DNA of 55,032 nt from Ilumatobacter sp. (GTDB lineage Bacteria > Actinomycetota > Acidimicrobiia > Acidimicrobiales > Ilumatobacteraceae), in the NCBI RefSeq assembly GCF_030065885.1, contig NZ_JASJCS010000014.1, forward strand, positions 1 to 55,032, read 5' to 3'. The notes beneath the pieces were generated by a model that was not told the DNA's origin, made no database searches, and saw only the letters and a list, made by a program, of their open reading frames with translations. A program made the translations under genes and the position numbers. Shown in pieces: positions 26,114 through 35,375 of the stretch; within the stretch, counting starts at the first letter, position 1; the number at the start of each line of letters is the position of its first letter.

Positions 26114-28281
26114 GGAGGCGTCAACGGTGGGCCGACGGGCCGCCCCGCGACCCGTGGCTCACCCCCCGCCGGGCGAGGATCGGGCTGGTCGCGATCATGG
26201 TGGCGATCCTCGGCCTCGTCGGAGGCGGCACGTTCGACCGCACCGAATGGTCACTCGTCGTCGTCGCGCCGCTGGTCACGATCGGTGCGCTCCTCGTCGC
26301 CGGTCGTCGATGGTTCATCCGGTTGGCGGTCGCCCTCGTCGCGATCGCCGCCAGCGTCGCCACCGCAGGTGTACTGGCCGGCGGCACGCTCGGCGATGCC
26401 GCGACCGGCGTCGTCGAGGGACCGCGCCGGCTGATCACCACCGAATGGCCGAGCCCGTCCGACCCCGGCGTGATCGCGTCGGTCGCGCTCCTGCTGGCGG
26501 TGGTGGCGGCCCTCGCCGCCGATCTGGCCGGGCGGGAGCGGTCGCACCTCGCCCCGCTCCTCCCGATCGCAGCGGGCCTGGCGGCGCTCCTGGCGCTCGG
26601 TGCGCCGTTGCAGCCCAGCGGCACCACGTTGATCTGCCTGAGCGCCACGGCCGCGGCCATGTCGCTGCTTCCGCACGGTGAGCTCGTCCCGACGCGCGCC
26701 CGCACGCTCGTCGGCGACCGCACGCTGGTCGTGTCGACGGTCGCAATCGTCGCGGTGGCGGTGGTGGCGACGTCGGCGCTGGCCTGGGCCGACCGCGCCA
26801 GCCCCCGCCGCCCCGAGGAGGCGCAGCTGACCGCGGCACTGCTCGACCCGATCGAGGCGATGGTGGCCCTCCGCCAGGCCGAGCCGCCGTTCGACCTGGT
26901 TCGTGTCACCGACCGTTCGACGCTGATCGGCCAGTCACCGCCGGGTCGGTGGCGGATCGCCGCGCTCGACGTCTACGACGGGCAACGATGGGTCCCCCAG
27001 ATCACGATGCGGCCGATCGGCGGGCGGCTCGGCGACCCGTCACCGCCCGCGCCGGACCGCCCGCCGCCGATCCGCTACGACGTCGACTACCTCACCGACG
27101 ACGTCGAGCTCGTTCCGTTCCCGGGCCGGCCCCTCTCGGTCGACGGCGACGTCGAGACCGACCTCGAGCGGGTCGCCGTGCGGCTCGCCGAACGGCCGGC
27201 GCCCGGCACGACCGTCCAGGCGGTCAGCGAGATCGCACCGACCTCGGGCTTCGCGCAGAACGCGACGTTCGCCGGCCGGCAGGTCGACGAGATCGCCGGC
27301 GCGTTCACCGAGTTGGCCGTCAACCTCGGCGGTGAGGGCAACGTGTACGAGCAGCTCGGACGGATCGAGGACCGGATGCGAACCGAGTGGCAGCTCGACG
27401 AGAGCGCCCCCGGGGCCGGCCAACAGCTCGCGCTGATCGAGCGGTTCATGACCGATACCCGCCGCGGGACCGAGGAGCAGTTCGTCACGGCGTTCGTGCT
27501 GCTGGTCCGGTCGCTCGGCTTCGATGCTCGCGTCGCGACCGGGTTCGTCGTGCCACCCGAGCAGCTGGCCTCGCCCCTCGCGCTCAACTCGTCGCAGGCG
27601 GCCGTGTGGCCCGAGGTGCTCCTCGACGGCGTCGGCTGGCTCGCCTACGACCCCGCCCCGGCCAGCGAATCGACCGAGGACGACGCCCCCACACCGCCCC
27701 CCGAGGCGCAGAGCCCGGCCGCGGCCCAGCCGCCGATCGCGCCGCCCGCCGAGGACGCCGGCGACGACGACGAGATCATCATCGAGCGCAACGAGGCCGA
27801 CGGCGGCTGGGCGACGGTCGGCGCCTGGGCGACCCGCATCGGCATCGGCGCAAGCATCACGCTGCTGCCGGTGCTCGTGCTGTGCGCGGCGATCGTCGTC
27901 GCCAAGCTGCTCCGGCGCCGGCGTCGACTGCAGGCCGGCGATGCGGCGGTCCGCGTCCGAGGCGCCTGGGCCAACGCGACCGACTCGCTCGTCGACGCCG
28001 GGCTGTCGATCGCCCCGGCGTGGACCGACGATCGCATCGCCCGTCAAGCGGTGCCGCTGGCTCCCGGAGCGCCGCACGAGATGCGCCGGCTGGCGGCGAT
28101 GTCGACGGCGATGACGTTCGGCGCCACCGACGACGGTTCCCGGCTCGCCGACGACGCCGCTCTCACGTCGGACGCGATCGACGACGCCATCCGCTCCGAG
28201 CGGACGCGTTGGCAGCGGCTCCGCTGGCGGCTGTCGTTGCGGTCGCTGCGACGCCGCACCCGGTCGCCGGTAAGCGTTTGA
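26110..28281 (+). CDS. Transglutaminase-like membrane protein (TgpA type) with lost catalytic residues
   Basis: This 723-residue protein starts at the GTG that overlaps the DUF58 stop (GTGA). It has about six N-terminal membrane spans (to about residue 230), an extracellular region with a transglutaminase core near 400-520, a Pro/Ala-rich linker, another membrane span near 575-600 and a cytoplasmic tail. In the core the expected G-x-C-E-x-F motif reads RRGTEEQF, with Glu455 where Cys should be, and the expected H-A-W-P-E-V reads A-V-W-P-E-V, with Ala498 where His should be. The final YDPAP retains the Asp. It therefore looks like a catalytically dead member of the MoxR-DUF58-TgpA system, probably structural or peptide-binding. 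Confidence 0.8.
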   Translation: MRRRQRWADGPPRDPWLTPRRARIGLVAIMVAILGLVGGGTFDRTEWSLVVVAPLVTIGALLVAGRRWFIRLAVALVAIAASVATAGVLAGGTLGDAATGVVEGPRRLITTEWPSPSDPGVIASVALLLAVVAALAADLAGRERSHLAPLLPIAAGLAALLALGAPLQPSGTTLICLSATAAAMSLLPHGELVPTRARTLVGDRTLVVSTVAIVAVAVVATSALAWADRASPRRPEEAQLTAALLDPIEAMVALRQAEPPFDLVRVTDRSTLIGQSPPGRWRIAALDVYDGQRWVPQITMRPIGGRLGDPSPPAPDRPPPIRYDVDYLTDDVELVPFPGRPLSVDGDVETDLERVAVRLAERPAPGTTVQAVSEIAPTSGFAQNATFAGRQVDEIAGAFTELAVNLGGEGNVYEQLGRIEDRMRTEWQLDESAPGAGQQLALIERFMTDTRRGTEEQFVTAFVLLVRSLGFDARVATGFVVPPEQLASPLALNSSQAAVWPEVLLDGVGWLAYDPAPASESTEDDAPTPPPEAQSPAAAQPPIAPPAEDAGDDDEIIIERNEADGGWATVGAWATRIGIGASITLLPVLVLCAAIVVAKLLRRRRRLQAGDAAVRVRGAWANATDSLVDAGLSIAPAWTDDRIARQAVPLAPGAPHEMRRLAAMSTAMTFGATDDGSRLADDAALTSDAIDDAIRSERTRWQRLRWRLSLRSLRRRTRSPVSV

Positions 28282-28302
28282 CCGCCAGGGCCACCCGGCC
28301 GA

Positions 28303-30105
28303 CTATCCGCCGATCAACTCGGCTCGCAGCTCGCGCTTGACGAACTTGCCGTTGGCGTTGCGCGGCAGTGGCTGGTCGCGGAACCAGACGGTCTCGGGAA
28401 GCTTGAACCGGGCGATCCGGTCGGCGAGGAACTCCGAGAGCTCGTCCACGCTGAGCTCGGCCCCGGGTCGCAGGACGATCGCCGCCGCCACGGTCTCGCC
28501 CAGCCGGTCGTCGGGGATGCCGAAGACGGCTGCCTCGGCCACGTCGGGATGCTCGTAGATCGCCGACTCGACTTCCGAGCAGTAGATGTTCTCGCCGCCG
28601 CGGAGCACCATGTCCTTGGCGCGGTCGACGATGAAGACGAACCCGTCCTCGTCGATGCGAGCGATGTCGCCCGTGTTGAACCAGCCGTCACGGATCGCGT
28701 CGGCGGTGGCCTCGGGCCGGTTGAGGTAGCCCTTGATCACGATCGAGCCGCGGACGCAGAGCTGGCCGACGACGTCGGGACCGGGCTCGAGCACGTCGCC
28801 GAACTCGTCGACGAGGCGGGCATCGAGCGTGGGCACGACGCGGCCGCACGACGCCGGCTTGTCGGTGTAGAGCTTGGCGGCGTTGGCGGTGACGATGCCG
28901 TGTGTCTCGGTGAGGCCGTAGCCGGTCGACGGTGCGCCGCCGTCGAGCGATTTGTCGATCTTGTCGACCAGATCGGGCTGGATGGCCGCGCCACCGCCAC
29001 CCATCCCCTTGACCGAGGACGTGTCACGCCGCGACCAGTCGGGATGCATCAGCAGCTCGCGGGCCATCGTCGGGACGCCCGAGAAGTTGGTGACTCGCTC
29101 GCGCTCGATCAGCTCGAGCGCCCGCGCCGGATCCCACTTGTACATGAACACGATCGTCCCGCCGGCCAGCGTGCAGGGCTGCAAGAGGCAGTTGTTGGCG
29201 GTGACGTGGAACAGTGGCGTCGGTGCCATGAACACGGGCGGTGCAGCCGGGTCGGCGGGCTCGGCCGACGGTGCGGGCGCCGGCAGGTCGCCGGCCTCCA
29301 CCGCCTTCGCCTCGGCCAGCGCCGACGCCATCGCCATGAAGCCGAGGTCCATGATGTTGTGGACCGAGCCGCGATGTGTGAGCTGGGCGCCCTTCGGGAA
29401 GCCGGTCGTGCCCGACGTGTAGAAGATGGTCACGTCGTCGTCGGGGTCGATGTCGGCGTCGGGCAACCCCGCGGGCGCATCGGCGGTGTCGACGACGTCG
29501 GACCAGTGCCAGGCGCGGTCGGGCAGATCCCGTTCGCTGCGGACCGAGATCAGATCGAGCGGCGCCGCCGCGCGCAACTCGTCGAGCACCGGCAGCACCC
29601 GCTCGACGCGTTCGTCGTCGGCGATCAACACCTTGGGCGTCGAGTCGCCCAGCGCGTAGGCCATCTCCTGGGTGGTCCACCACGCGTTCATCCCGACGAC
29701 AGCGGCGCCGACGCACACCGTCGCCCAGTAGGCGACCACCCACTCCGGGTAGTTGCGCATCGCGATGGCGACGCGGTCGCCGGCGCCCACACCGTGCTCG
29801 TCGCGCAACAGGTGCGCCAGCGAACGGACCAGCGCGCCGATCTCCGCGTAGGTGTAGTGCTCGTCCTCGAACACGACGTACTTCTTGTCACCGTGCAGCG
29901 CGGCGAGCTCCCAGATCGACCGCATCGTCGGCGGCGCCCCGGTGAACACGCGCATCGGGACACCGCGCACTTCGATCTCGGACATCGCGAAGCCCGCCCC
30001 CTCGGCGGTCAGCTCGTTCCAGGCGGCGTCGAAGTGCTTGATCACGTCGAGAATGATGGCCGCCCCGGGGCCGCGGCGACGAACGCGTCGGACACGTGCC
30101 GTCAT
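28303..30105 (-). CDS. Fatty-acid--CoA ligase-type adenylate-forming enzyme
   Basis: This enzyme of about 600 residues carries the AMP-binding motif IFYTSGTTGFPKGAQ, TGYGLTETHG, GWFNTGDIARIDEDGF and the C-terminal lysine motif LPRNANGKFVKREL, the residue needed for adenylation. It has a Pro/Ala-rich insertion (AGDLPAPAPSAEPADPAAPP) after the P-loop region. The ATG at 30105 overlaps the engB stop (ATGA), which argues for it, but the first 20 residues are Arg-rich and unconserved; a GTG at 30045 is an alternative start. Substrate is unknown; candidates include medium- or long-chain acids. Confidence 0.85.
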   Translation of the reverse strand: MTARVRRVRRRGPGAAIILDVIKHFDAAWNELTAEGAGFAMSEIEVRGVPMRVFTGAPPTMRSIWELAALHGDKKYVVFEDEHYTYAEIGALVRSLAHLLRDEHGVGAGDRVAIAMRNYPEWVVAYWATVCVGAAVVGMNAWWTTQEMAYALGDSTPKVLIADDERVERVLPVLDELRAAAPLDLISVRSERDLPDRAWHWSDVVDTADAPAGLPDADIDPDDDVTIFYTSGTTGFPKGAQLTHRGSVHNIMDLGFMAMASALAEAKAVEAGDLPAPAPSAEPADPAAPPVFMAPTPLFHVTANNCLLQPCTLAGGTIVFMYKWDPARALELIERERVTNFSGVPTMARELLMHPDWSRRDTSSVKGMGGGGAAIQPDLVDKIDKSLDGGAPSTGYGLTETHGIVTANAAKLYTDKPASCGRVVPTLDARLVDEFGDVLEPGPDVVGQLCVRGSIVIKGYLNRPEATADAIRDGWFNTGDIARIDEDGFVFIVDRAKDMVLRGGENIYCSEVESAIYEHPDVAEAAVFGIPDDRLGETVAAAIVLRPGAELSVDELSEFLADRIARFKLPETVWFRDQPLPRNANGKFVKRELRAELIGG

Positions 30106-30695
30106 CGGGCCGGGGTGAGGTGGCCGACGACGAGGCCGCGCAGCTGGTCGACGTTGACGCCCTTGGCCGCACTGACCCAGACGATGTCGCCGACGTCGAG
30201 CCGGCAGCCATCGGCGAGGTCGCGCTTGCGGCTGGCGCGCTTGGACGACTTGACCTTGTCCATCTTCGTCGCGACGACGGTGTGGGGCACCTCGTTCTCG
30301 CGGAGCCAGGCGAGCATCTGCCCGTCGAGCGGCGTCGGTCCGATCGCGCCGTCGACCAGGACGAACACCATCACCAGCGGTTCGCGCTCGAGGAGGTACC
30401 CCTCGATCATCTCGGGCCAGTCCTTGCGGATCCGGCCGGGCACCTTGGCATACCCGTAGCCGGGGAGGTCGACGAGCGTGCCGCCGCCGGCGTGCTCGAA
30501 GATGTTGATCAGCTGGGTGCGGCCGGGGGTGTTCGAGACCCGTGCCAACTGCTTCTGGTGGGCGAGGGCGTTGATCAGCGACGACTTGCCGACGTTGGAG
30601 CGGCCGACGAACGCGACTTCGGCGTCGGAGTCGGGGAGCTGGCCGGTGCGGGTGGCCGACGAGAGGAACCGGATCTGGAGTGGCCGTCCGGACAT
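30102..30695 (-). CDS. engB: Ribosome-biogenesis GTPase EngB (YsxC/YihA)
   Basis: This 197-residue GTPase has G1 GRSNVGKSS at 31-39, the switch region NTPGRTQLINIF, G3 DLPGYGYAK near 76-84 and G4 TKMDK near 142, with SAAKG as G5. EngB assists late assembly of the large ribosomal subunit. It is translationally coupled to the acyl-CoA ligase that follows. A TACACT hexamer 7 nt before the ATG indicates a leaderless transcript. Confidence 0.94.
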   Translation of the reverse strand: MSGRPLQIRFLSSATRTGQLPDSDAEVAFVGRSNVGKSSLINALAHQKQLARVSNTPGRTQLINIFEHAGGGTLVDLPGYGYAKVPGRIRKDWPEMIEGYLLEREPLVMVFVLVDGAIGPTPLDGQMLAWLRENEVPHTVVATKMDKVKSSKRASRKRDLADGCRLDVGDIVWVSAAKGVNVDQLRGLVVGHLTPAR

Positions 30696-30702
30696 GGCCG
30701 GG

Positions 30703-30708
30703 AGTGTA
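30703..30708 (-). promoter_or_regulatory. -10 hexamer TACACT, leaderless start of engB
   Basis: TACACT lies 7 nt before the ATG at 30695 on the minus strand. Confidence 0.55.
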
Positions 30709-30782
30709 CGGGCGCGAATCCATCACACGGGACGACCGGAATCTGTCATGGTGGAATCAGGACAGAGAGGCGGAGGTGCGAC

Positions 30783-31412
30783 ATGAGGCGCACATGGTTG
30801 GCGGCTGCCGTGGCAGCCCTGGTGATCGCGGGATGCAGCGGCGAGGACATCGCCGAGAACATCGTCGAGAACCAGATCGAGTCCGAGACCGGCGAGGACG
30901 TCGACATCGACTTCGACGACGGCAACGTCCGGTTCCAGAGCGAGGACGGCGAGTTCGAGATGCGCGTCGACGACGAGGGCAACGTCTCGATCGAGGGCAG
31001 TGGCGAGGACGGTGACTTCTCGCTGCAGTCCGACGACGGCGAGACCGTGATCGAGTCGGAGGACGGCTCGATGACGATCAGCGAGGGCGCCGACCTGCCC
31101 GACGGGTTCCCGAGCGATGTCCCGTTGCCGGACGACTTCACCATCGACTACAGCCAGTCCGTGACCACGCCGGATGGCGATGCGTTCACCATCGGTGGCG
31201 AGGCACCTGGGGTGGCGTCGGAGGTGACCGGCGACTACGTCGCCGCGCTCGACGATGCGGGCTTCGAGCAGCTCCAGGTCATGACGATGGCCGATGGCGG
31301 GTTCTTCGCCTTCGACGCCGGCGACTACGACGTGTCCGGCAGCGTCAGCGAGGGCGAGACCCCCGAATCGTCGTTCTGGATGATCAACGTCACGCCCTCC
31401 GAGACGGGCTGA
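30783..31412 (+). CDS. Acidic lipoprotein of unknown function
   Basis: This 209-residue protein has a signal peptide with lipobox VIAGC (Cys18), then an extremely acidic beta-strand-like stretch with repeats of the type D-G-E-F-x-M/L (residues 20-110), and a C-terminal segment that resembles a small alpha/beta domain (DLPDGFPSDVPLPDDFTIDY onward). GGAGG sits before the ATG at 30783. It is anchored to the outer face of the membrane; calcium or cation binding is possible from composition. I recognise no named family. Confidence 0.75.
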   Translation: MRRTWLAAAVAALVIAGCSGEDIAENIVENQIESETGEDVDIDFDDGNVRFQSEDGEFEMRVDDEGNVSIEGSGEDGDFSLQSDDGETVIESEDGSMTISEGADLPDGFPSDVPLPDDFTIDYSQSVTTPDGDAFTIGGEAPGVASEVTGDYVAALDDAGFEQLQVMTMADGGFFAFDAGDYDVSGSVSEGETPESSFWMINVTPSETG

Positions 31413-31419
31413 CGCAGGC

Positions 31420-31629
31420 TCAGCCGGCGACGAGCGTCGCCAGCGCCCAGGCGGCGACGACGAACCCGAGGCCGACGTAGAGCAGGCTGCGCCCGACCGG
31501 GGCGCGTTCGAGGTTGCCCTCCTCCGAGGGCCGCTCGGGCGGTCTCACGATCGCCATCAGGTTGCCCGCGAACAGCGCACCGCCCATCGCCAGTGCCAGC
31601 CACGCCAGGAGGTCCTCGCCGAGGAACAT
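31420..31629 (-). CDS. Small two-span membrane protein, unknown function
   Basis: A 69-residue protein has two hydrophobic helices (about 9-27 and 50-68) joined by a charged loop with RPPERPSEEGNLERAP. It is convergent with the acidic lipoprotein gene. The start at 31629 is chosen because upstream in-frame sequence is not conserved-looking. No family is recognised. Confidence 0.55.
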   Translation of the reverse strand: MFLGEDLLAWLALAMGGALFAGNLMAIVRPPERPSEEGNLERAPVGRSLLYVGLGFVVAAWALATLVAG

Positions 31630-31787
31630 GCCGCCATCATGCCGGACGGGCCGGCGCACGACACGCTCGCCGACGGCGCCGGCACCGGTTCGGGCCCGCG
31701 CCGGTCGACGGGTAGCCGCCCACCGGCCCCCGACGGTGCGGGGCCCGAGCGGCCGCAACCGCGCGGGGCAGGTGCGCGACGACGACC

Positions 31788-32558
31788 TCAGGCGTCTTGA
31801 CTCGCCCGGTCGGCGGCAAGGTGACCGCGCCGGTGGCCGCCCTGCCAGTCCTCCTGGACCGGTGCGTCGCTGATGCCGCCGAGGATGTTCAGCTGGGGCA
31901 CCTCGCGCATGCTGCGCTTCAACTCCGCGAAGCCGGGGAACGCCACCAGCCGGGTCACCGCGTCCCACAGCTCGACCGCTTCCTCGTCGGAGGGCAGGCG
32001 CGAGATCACCGGGCCGAAGAACGACATGCCGTCGGGCGGGTCGAACGTGATGATCGGCGTGCCGACGTCGCGACCGGTCCTCGACAACGCGAGCTGGGAC
32101 TCGGCGTCGAGCAGGTCGTCCCAGCGGTCGTCGTCGAGCGACTCGACGAATCGGCCCGGCAGGCCCGCTGCCGCGAGCACCTCCGCGACGTGCTCGGGCG
32201 TGCTGAGCCGGTCCCGCATCCCCGATCCGCGGGGCAGATCCCAATAGCTGCGACCGTACGCGGTCACGAGGCCGCCCAGCACGTCGCGGCCGAGCTCGTC
32301 GCGGATCGCCGCGGCGACCCTGAGCATGCGGAGCCCCGCCGTGTGGCCGAACTCGTACTCGGGCGGGAACTCGGTCGCGTAGTCCTTGTCCTTGTTGACC
32401 AGCCGCAGCGAGATGAACCGCCAGTCGACGCGGTACTCGCGTTGGGCGGCCACCTGGTTGACCCAGCGAGACGTGATCCACGCGAAGGGGCAGACCGGAT
32501 CCCAGAAGAACTCGATGTCGTAGCCGGCGTCGGAGGCAGGCGGCGCGGTCGGCGTCAT
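31788..32558 (-). CDS. DsbA-fold protein, Rv2466c-like, with single-cysteine active site
   Basis: This 256-residue thioredoxin-fold protein matches the layout of the mycothiol-dependent reductase Rv2466c: FFWDPVCPFAWITSRWV at residues 17-33, a helical insert, VGTPIITFDP and FFGPVISRLPSDEEAVELWD. The active-site motif is CPFA (Cys23, Ala26) rather than CPWC, so the resolving cysteine is missing. It may work by a monothiol mechanism with mycothiol or bind ligands without redox cycling. The C-terminal 25 residues are polar and rich in His/Arg/Gln. Confidence 0.8.
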   Translation of the reverse strand: MTPTAPPASDAGYDIEFFWDPVCPFAWITSRWVNQVAAQREYRVDWRFISLRLVNKDKDYATEFPPEYEFGHTAGLRMLRVAAAIRDELGRDVLGGLVTAYGRSYWDLPRGSGMRDRLSTPEHVAEVLAAAGLPGRFVESLDDDRWDDLLDAESQLALSRTGRDVGTPIITFDPPDGMSFFGPVISRLPSDEEAVELWDAVTRLVAFPGFAELKRSMREVPQLNILGGISDAPVQEDWQGGHRRGHLAADRASQDA

Positions 32559-32607
32559 GGTGACGTCAACCCGAGCAGCCGGGAGCCCATTCCGACGCGT
32601 CGAGACG

Positions 32608-33387
32608 TCAGGCGGACGTCGACCGGTTGAACTTCCTGATCGACAGGCCGGCGAACACGACGATGATGCCGACCGACCAGAGGATCGAGTAGATCGCGTT
32701 GTTGCCGACCGGGTTGCCGTTGTAGAGCGCCCGCGCCGCGTTGGTGACGATCGTGAACGGGTTGGCATCGGCGACCGGCTCGAGCCAATCGGGCATCGAC
32801 GCCGGATCGACGAACGCCGACGACACGAACGTCACCGGGAACATCCAGATGAACCCGGCCGAGTTGGCCGCCTCGACCGAACCGACCGAGAGGCCCATCA
32901 GCGCCTGCACCCAGCTCAGCGCGAAGCTGAACAGCAGCAACAACAACGTCGCGAGCACCGCCTCGACGAGGGAGCCCTCGAACCGGAAGCCGATCGGCCA
33001 GATCGCCACGACGAGCATGACGAGGAACGTGATCACGTTGCGGACGAGGTCGCTGATCGTACGGCCGATGATCACCGCTGCCCGCGACATCGGCAGCGAC
33101 CGCAGGCGGTCGACGAGACCCTTGCTGAGGTCCTCCGCGAGCCCGACCCCCGTGAACGCCGAGCCGAACACGAGCGATTGGCTGAAGATGCCAGGGATCA
33201 GGAACTGGTCGTAGCTGGAGAAGCCGGGCACCTCGATCGCGCCGCCGAACACGTAGACGAACAGCACGACGAACATGATCGGCTGGATCGTGGCGAACAT
33301 CAGCAGCTCGATGTTGCGGGGGATGATCCGCAGGTGGCGCTCGGCTTCGACCCACGAGTCCTTCACCGTCATCGTCACGAGGTCCAT
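32608..33387 (-). CDS. ABC-2 type transporter permease (DrrB-like)
   Basis: This 259-residue protein has six membrane spans and the ABC-2 segment KGLVDRLRSLPMSRAAVIIGR that follows the amphipathic coupling region. It is coupled to the ATPase before it by a one-base overlap (TGATG). Relatives export daunorubicin-like drugs or lipids; the substrate here is unknown. Confidence 0.88.
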   Translation of the reverse strand: MDLVTMTVKDSWVEAERHLRIIPRNIELLMFATIQPIMFVVLFVYVFGGAIEVPGFSSYDQFLIPGIFSQSLVFGSAFTGVGLAEDLSKGLVDRLRSLPMSRAAVIIGRTISDLVRNVITFLVMLVVAIWPIGFRFEGSLVEAVLATLLLLLFSFALSWVQALMGLSVGSVEAANSAGFIWMFPVTFVSSAFVDPASMPDWLEPVADANPFTIVTNAARALYNGNPVGNNAIYSILWSVGIIVVFAGLSIRKFNRSTSA

Positions 33388-34358
33388 CAGGCCGACACCT
33401 CCTCGAGCTCGTCGGTGGCGGATCGGCCGGTGAGCGTCAGGAACACGTCGTCGAGCGTCGGGCGGCGGACCTCGACGTCGAGCACGTCGATGCCGGCGTC
33501 GTCGAGCGCTCGGATCACGCCGGGAACGACCCGGTCGCCGGAGTGGATCGGTGCCGAGAACGACTTGCCGTCGTGCGACACGTCGACGTCACCGGTGCAC
33601 AACGGCCCGAGCGTGGCGAGGGCCGCCTCGCGATTCTCGGCCCGCGCGATCGAGACCCGCAGCCGGTCGCCGCCGATGCGGTCCTTGAGATCGTCCGAGG
33701 TGCCGTTGGCGATGACCTGGCCGTGGTCGATGACGATGATCCGTTCGGCCAGCCGATCGGCTTCGTCGAGGTACTGGGTGGTCAACAGCACGGTCGTCCC
33801 GTCGTGTTCGAGCTCTTCGATCAGATCCCACATCGCGAGGCGGCTGCGCGGGTCGAGCCCCGTGGTCGGCTCGTCGAGGAACAGCACCGACGGGCGGGCG
33901 ATCAGGCTCATCGCGATGTCGAGGCGGCGCCGCATGCCACCCGAGTAGCCCTTGACGACGCGGTCGGCCGCGTCGACGAGGTCGAACCGCGCGAGGAGGT
34001 CGTTGGCGCGTCGCTTGACCTCGGGCCGCGGCATGTGGAACAACCGGGCGACGAACTCCATGTTCTCGCGGCCCGTCAGGCGCTCCTCGACGGCGGCGTA
34101 CTGGCCGGTCAGGCCGATCCGCTCGCGGACGCCGTGCGGATCGGTCGCCACGTCGACGCCGTCGACGAAGGCCTCGCCGGCGTCGGCACGCAGCAGCGTC
34201 GTGAGCACCCTGACGGCCGTGGTCTTGCCCGCGCCGTTCGGACCGAGCAGCCCGTAGATCGCGCCACGGGGGACCTGCAGGTCGACACCGTCGAGGGCGA
34301 CCGTGTCGCCGAAGCGCTTGACGAGGCCGCGGGCGTCGACGGCCAGCTCAGCAGTCAT
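33387..34358 (-). CDS. ABC transporter ATP-binding protein (DrrA-like)
   Basis: This 323-residue ATPase has Walker A GPNGAGKT at 39-46, signature YSGGMRRRLD, Walker B VLFLDEPTTGLD and the DrrA-type C-terminal domain ending in EVRRPTLDDVFLTLTG. It powers the DrrB-like permease encoded next. A CAGACT hexamer 6 nt before the ATG at 34358 is a possible leaderless promoter. Confidence 0.92.
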   Translation of the reverse strand: MTAELAVDARGLVKRFGDTVALDGVDLQVPRGAIYGLLGPNGAGKTTAVRVLTTLLRADAGEAFVDGVDVATDPHGVRERIGLTGQYAAVEERLTGRENMEFVARLFHMPRPEVKRRANDLLARFDLVDAADRVVKGYSGGMRRRLDIAMSLIARPSVLFLDEPTTGLDPRSRLAMWDLIEELEHDGTTVLLTTQYLDEADRLAERIIVIDHGQVIANGTSDDLKDRIGGDRLRVSIARAENREAALATLGPLCTGDVDVSHDGKSFSAPIHSGDRVVPGVIRALDDAGIDVLDVEVRRPTLDDVFLTLTGRSATDELEEVSA

Positions 34359-34364
34359 CGCCCC

Positions 34365-34370
34365 AGTCTG
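34365..34370 (-). promoter_or_regulatory. Possible -10 hexamer CAGACT of the drrA-like gene
   Basis: CAGACT lies 6 nt before the ATG. It differs from the TAGACT of clpB and moxR only at the first base, so it is a weaker candidate. Confidence 0.3.
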
Positions 34371-34436
34371 CCGGTCCCGACCGGACCACGGGGGGTGCCT
34401 TTCGACACGTCGACGGGTCCGGTGCCGCCGGTCACG

Positions 34437-35186
34437 TCACGACGTGGCCGGGATCGTCGGCGACGGCGACTGGCGGACGGGGGCCGGAGGTGCGACCGGC
34501 GGCGCCAGCGAGAGGACCATGTCGACGGTGCGGTCGAGCGAGGCGGGGTAGTCGCCCACGAGGTCGGCGGGGTCACCGCACCAGAAGCGGAACGTGAACG
34601 AGCCGAACGACGCTTCGTCGACCGGGGCGGTCCAGCCGTACCGCCAGCTGGAGCCGGAGAGGCCGGTGTCGACGGTGGTCCGCTCGCTGCCGGTGACCCA
34701 TGCGACCACGGTCGCGGCGTCGCCGTCGCAGCGCCCGTCGAAGGTGACCTGACCGCCCGGCCCGACGACGGTCTGTGACGCCACGACCGACTCGGGCACG
34801 ACCGACGGCGGCTCGGTGACCTCGATCGGCTCGGTCGTCGGGGTCGGCTCGGTCGTGGGTGCCGGCTGCTCGGTGGTCGGGGTCGGCTCGGTCGTGGGTG
34901 CCGGCTGCTCGGTGGTCGAGGTCGGCTCGGTCGTGGGTGCCGGCCGGCTCGTCGCCGGCGCCTCGTCTTCGTCGTCTGGGTCGTCTTCGTCGTCGCGGTC
35001 GTTGCCGTCGTCTGCGTCGTCGCGGTCGTTGCCGTCGAGAGGGAGGCCGGCGACCGGCGGCAGCGCGTCGGGCGCTGCACGAGGCGCCGCCCCGGCGATC
35101 AAGCCATCGGGGCCCGAGCCGGCGATCGCGGCCAGTCCGAGCACGAGGACCGCGAGCATCACGCTCGTCATCACCAGCCGCCGCAT
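34437..35186 (-). CDS. Secreted Thr/Pro-rich repeat protein, unknown function
   Basis: This 249-residue protein has an N-terminal signal or anchor helix (residues 4-23), an Asp-rich stretch (about 52-75), a Thr-Glu-Pro linker made of 13-residue repeats (TTEPTPTTEQPAP type) and a C-terminal domain of about 100 residues resembling an immunoglobulin-like fold (GGQVTFDGRCDGDAATVVAWV, with two cysteines). It is likely exported and displayed away from the surface on the flexible linker. Its role is unknown. Confidence 0.7.
   Translation of the reverse strand: MRRLVMTSVMLAVLVLGLAAIAGSGPDGLIAGAAPRAAPDALPPVAGLPLDGNDRDDADDGNDRDDEDDPDDEDEAPATSRPAPTTEPTSTTEQPAPTTEPTPTTEQPAPTTEPTPTTEPIEVTEPPSVVPESVVASQTVVGPGGQVTFDGRCDGDAATVVAWVTGSERTTVDTGLSGSSWRYGWTAPVDEASFGSFTFRFWCGDPADLVGDYPASLDRTVDMVLSLAPPVAPPAPVRQSPSPTIPATS
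34846..34945. repeat. 39-bp tandem repeat in the Thr/Pro linker
   Basis: Two full 39-bp units (34846, 34885) and a partial third encode the 13-residue linker repeat of the secreted protein. Confidence 0.75.
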
Positions 35187-35298
35187 CCCCCCAGCTTGTC
35201 AGAGTGCTCACTCGGCGCAGTCAAGCGACACCGAATATCTCGGAGCGTGGCTGCGCCACCACCCGGCCGCTGCTCCTGCGGCCGGTCGAGCCGTGCCG

Positions 35299-35327
35299 GG
35301 TGAAACACCGCCACGGGGGATTTCACC
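35299..35327. promoter_or_regulatory. Inverted repeat GGTGAAA / TTTCACC before the PAP2 gene
   Basis: Seven-base arms with a 15-nt spacer lie about 50 bp before the PAP2-family start. This could be a regulator site; no regulator is adjacent. Confidence 0.3.
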
Positions 35328-35375
35328 GCGGCGGGATTCCATCGACACTGGATCGTCCCGACCCAGGAGACACCG

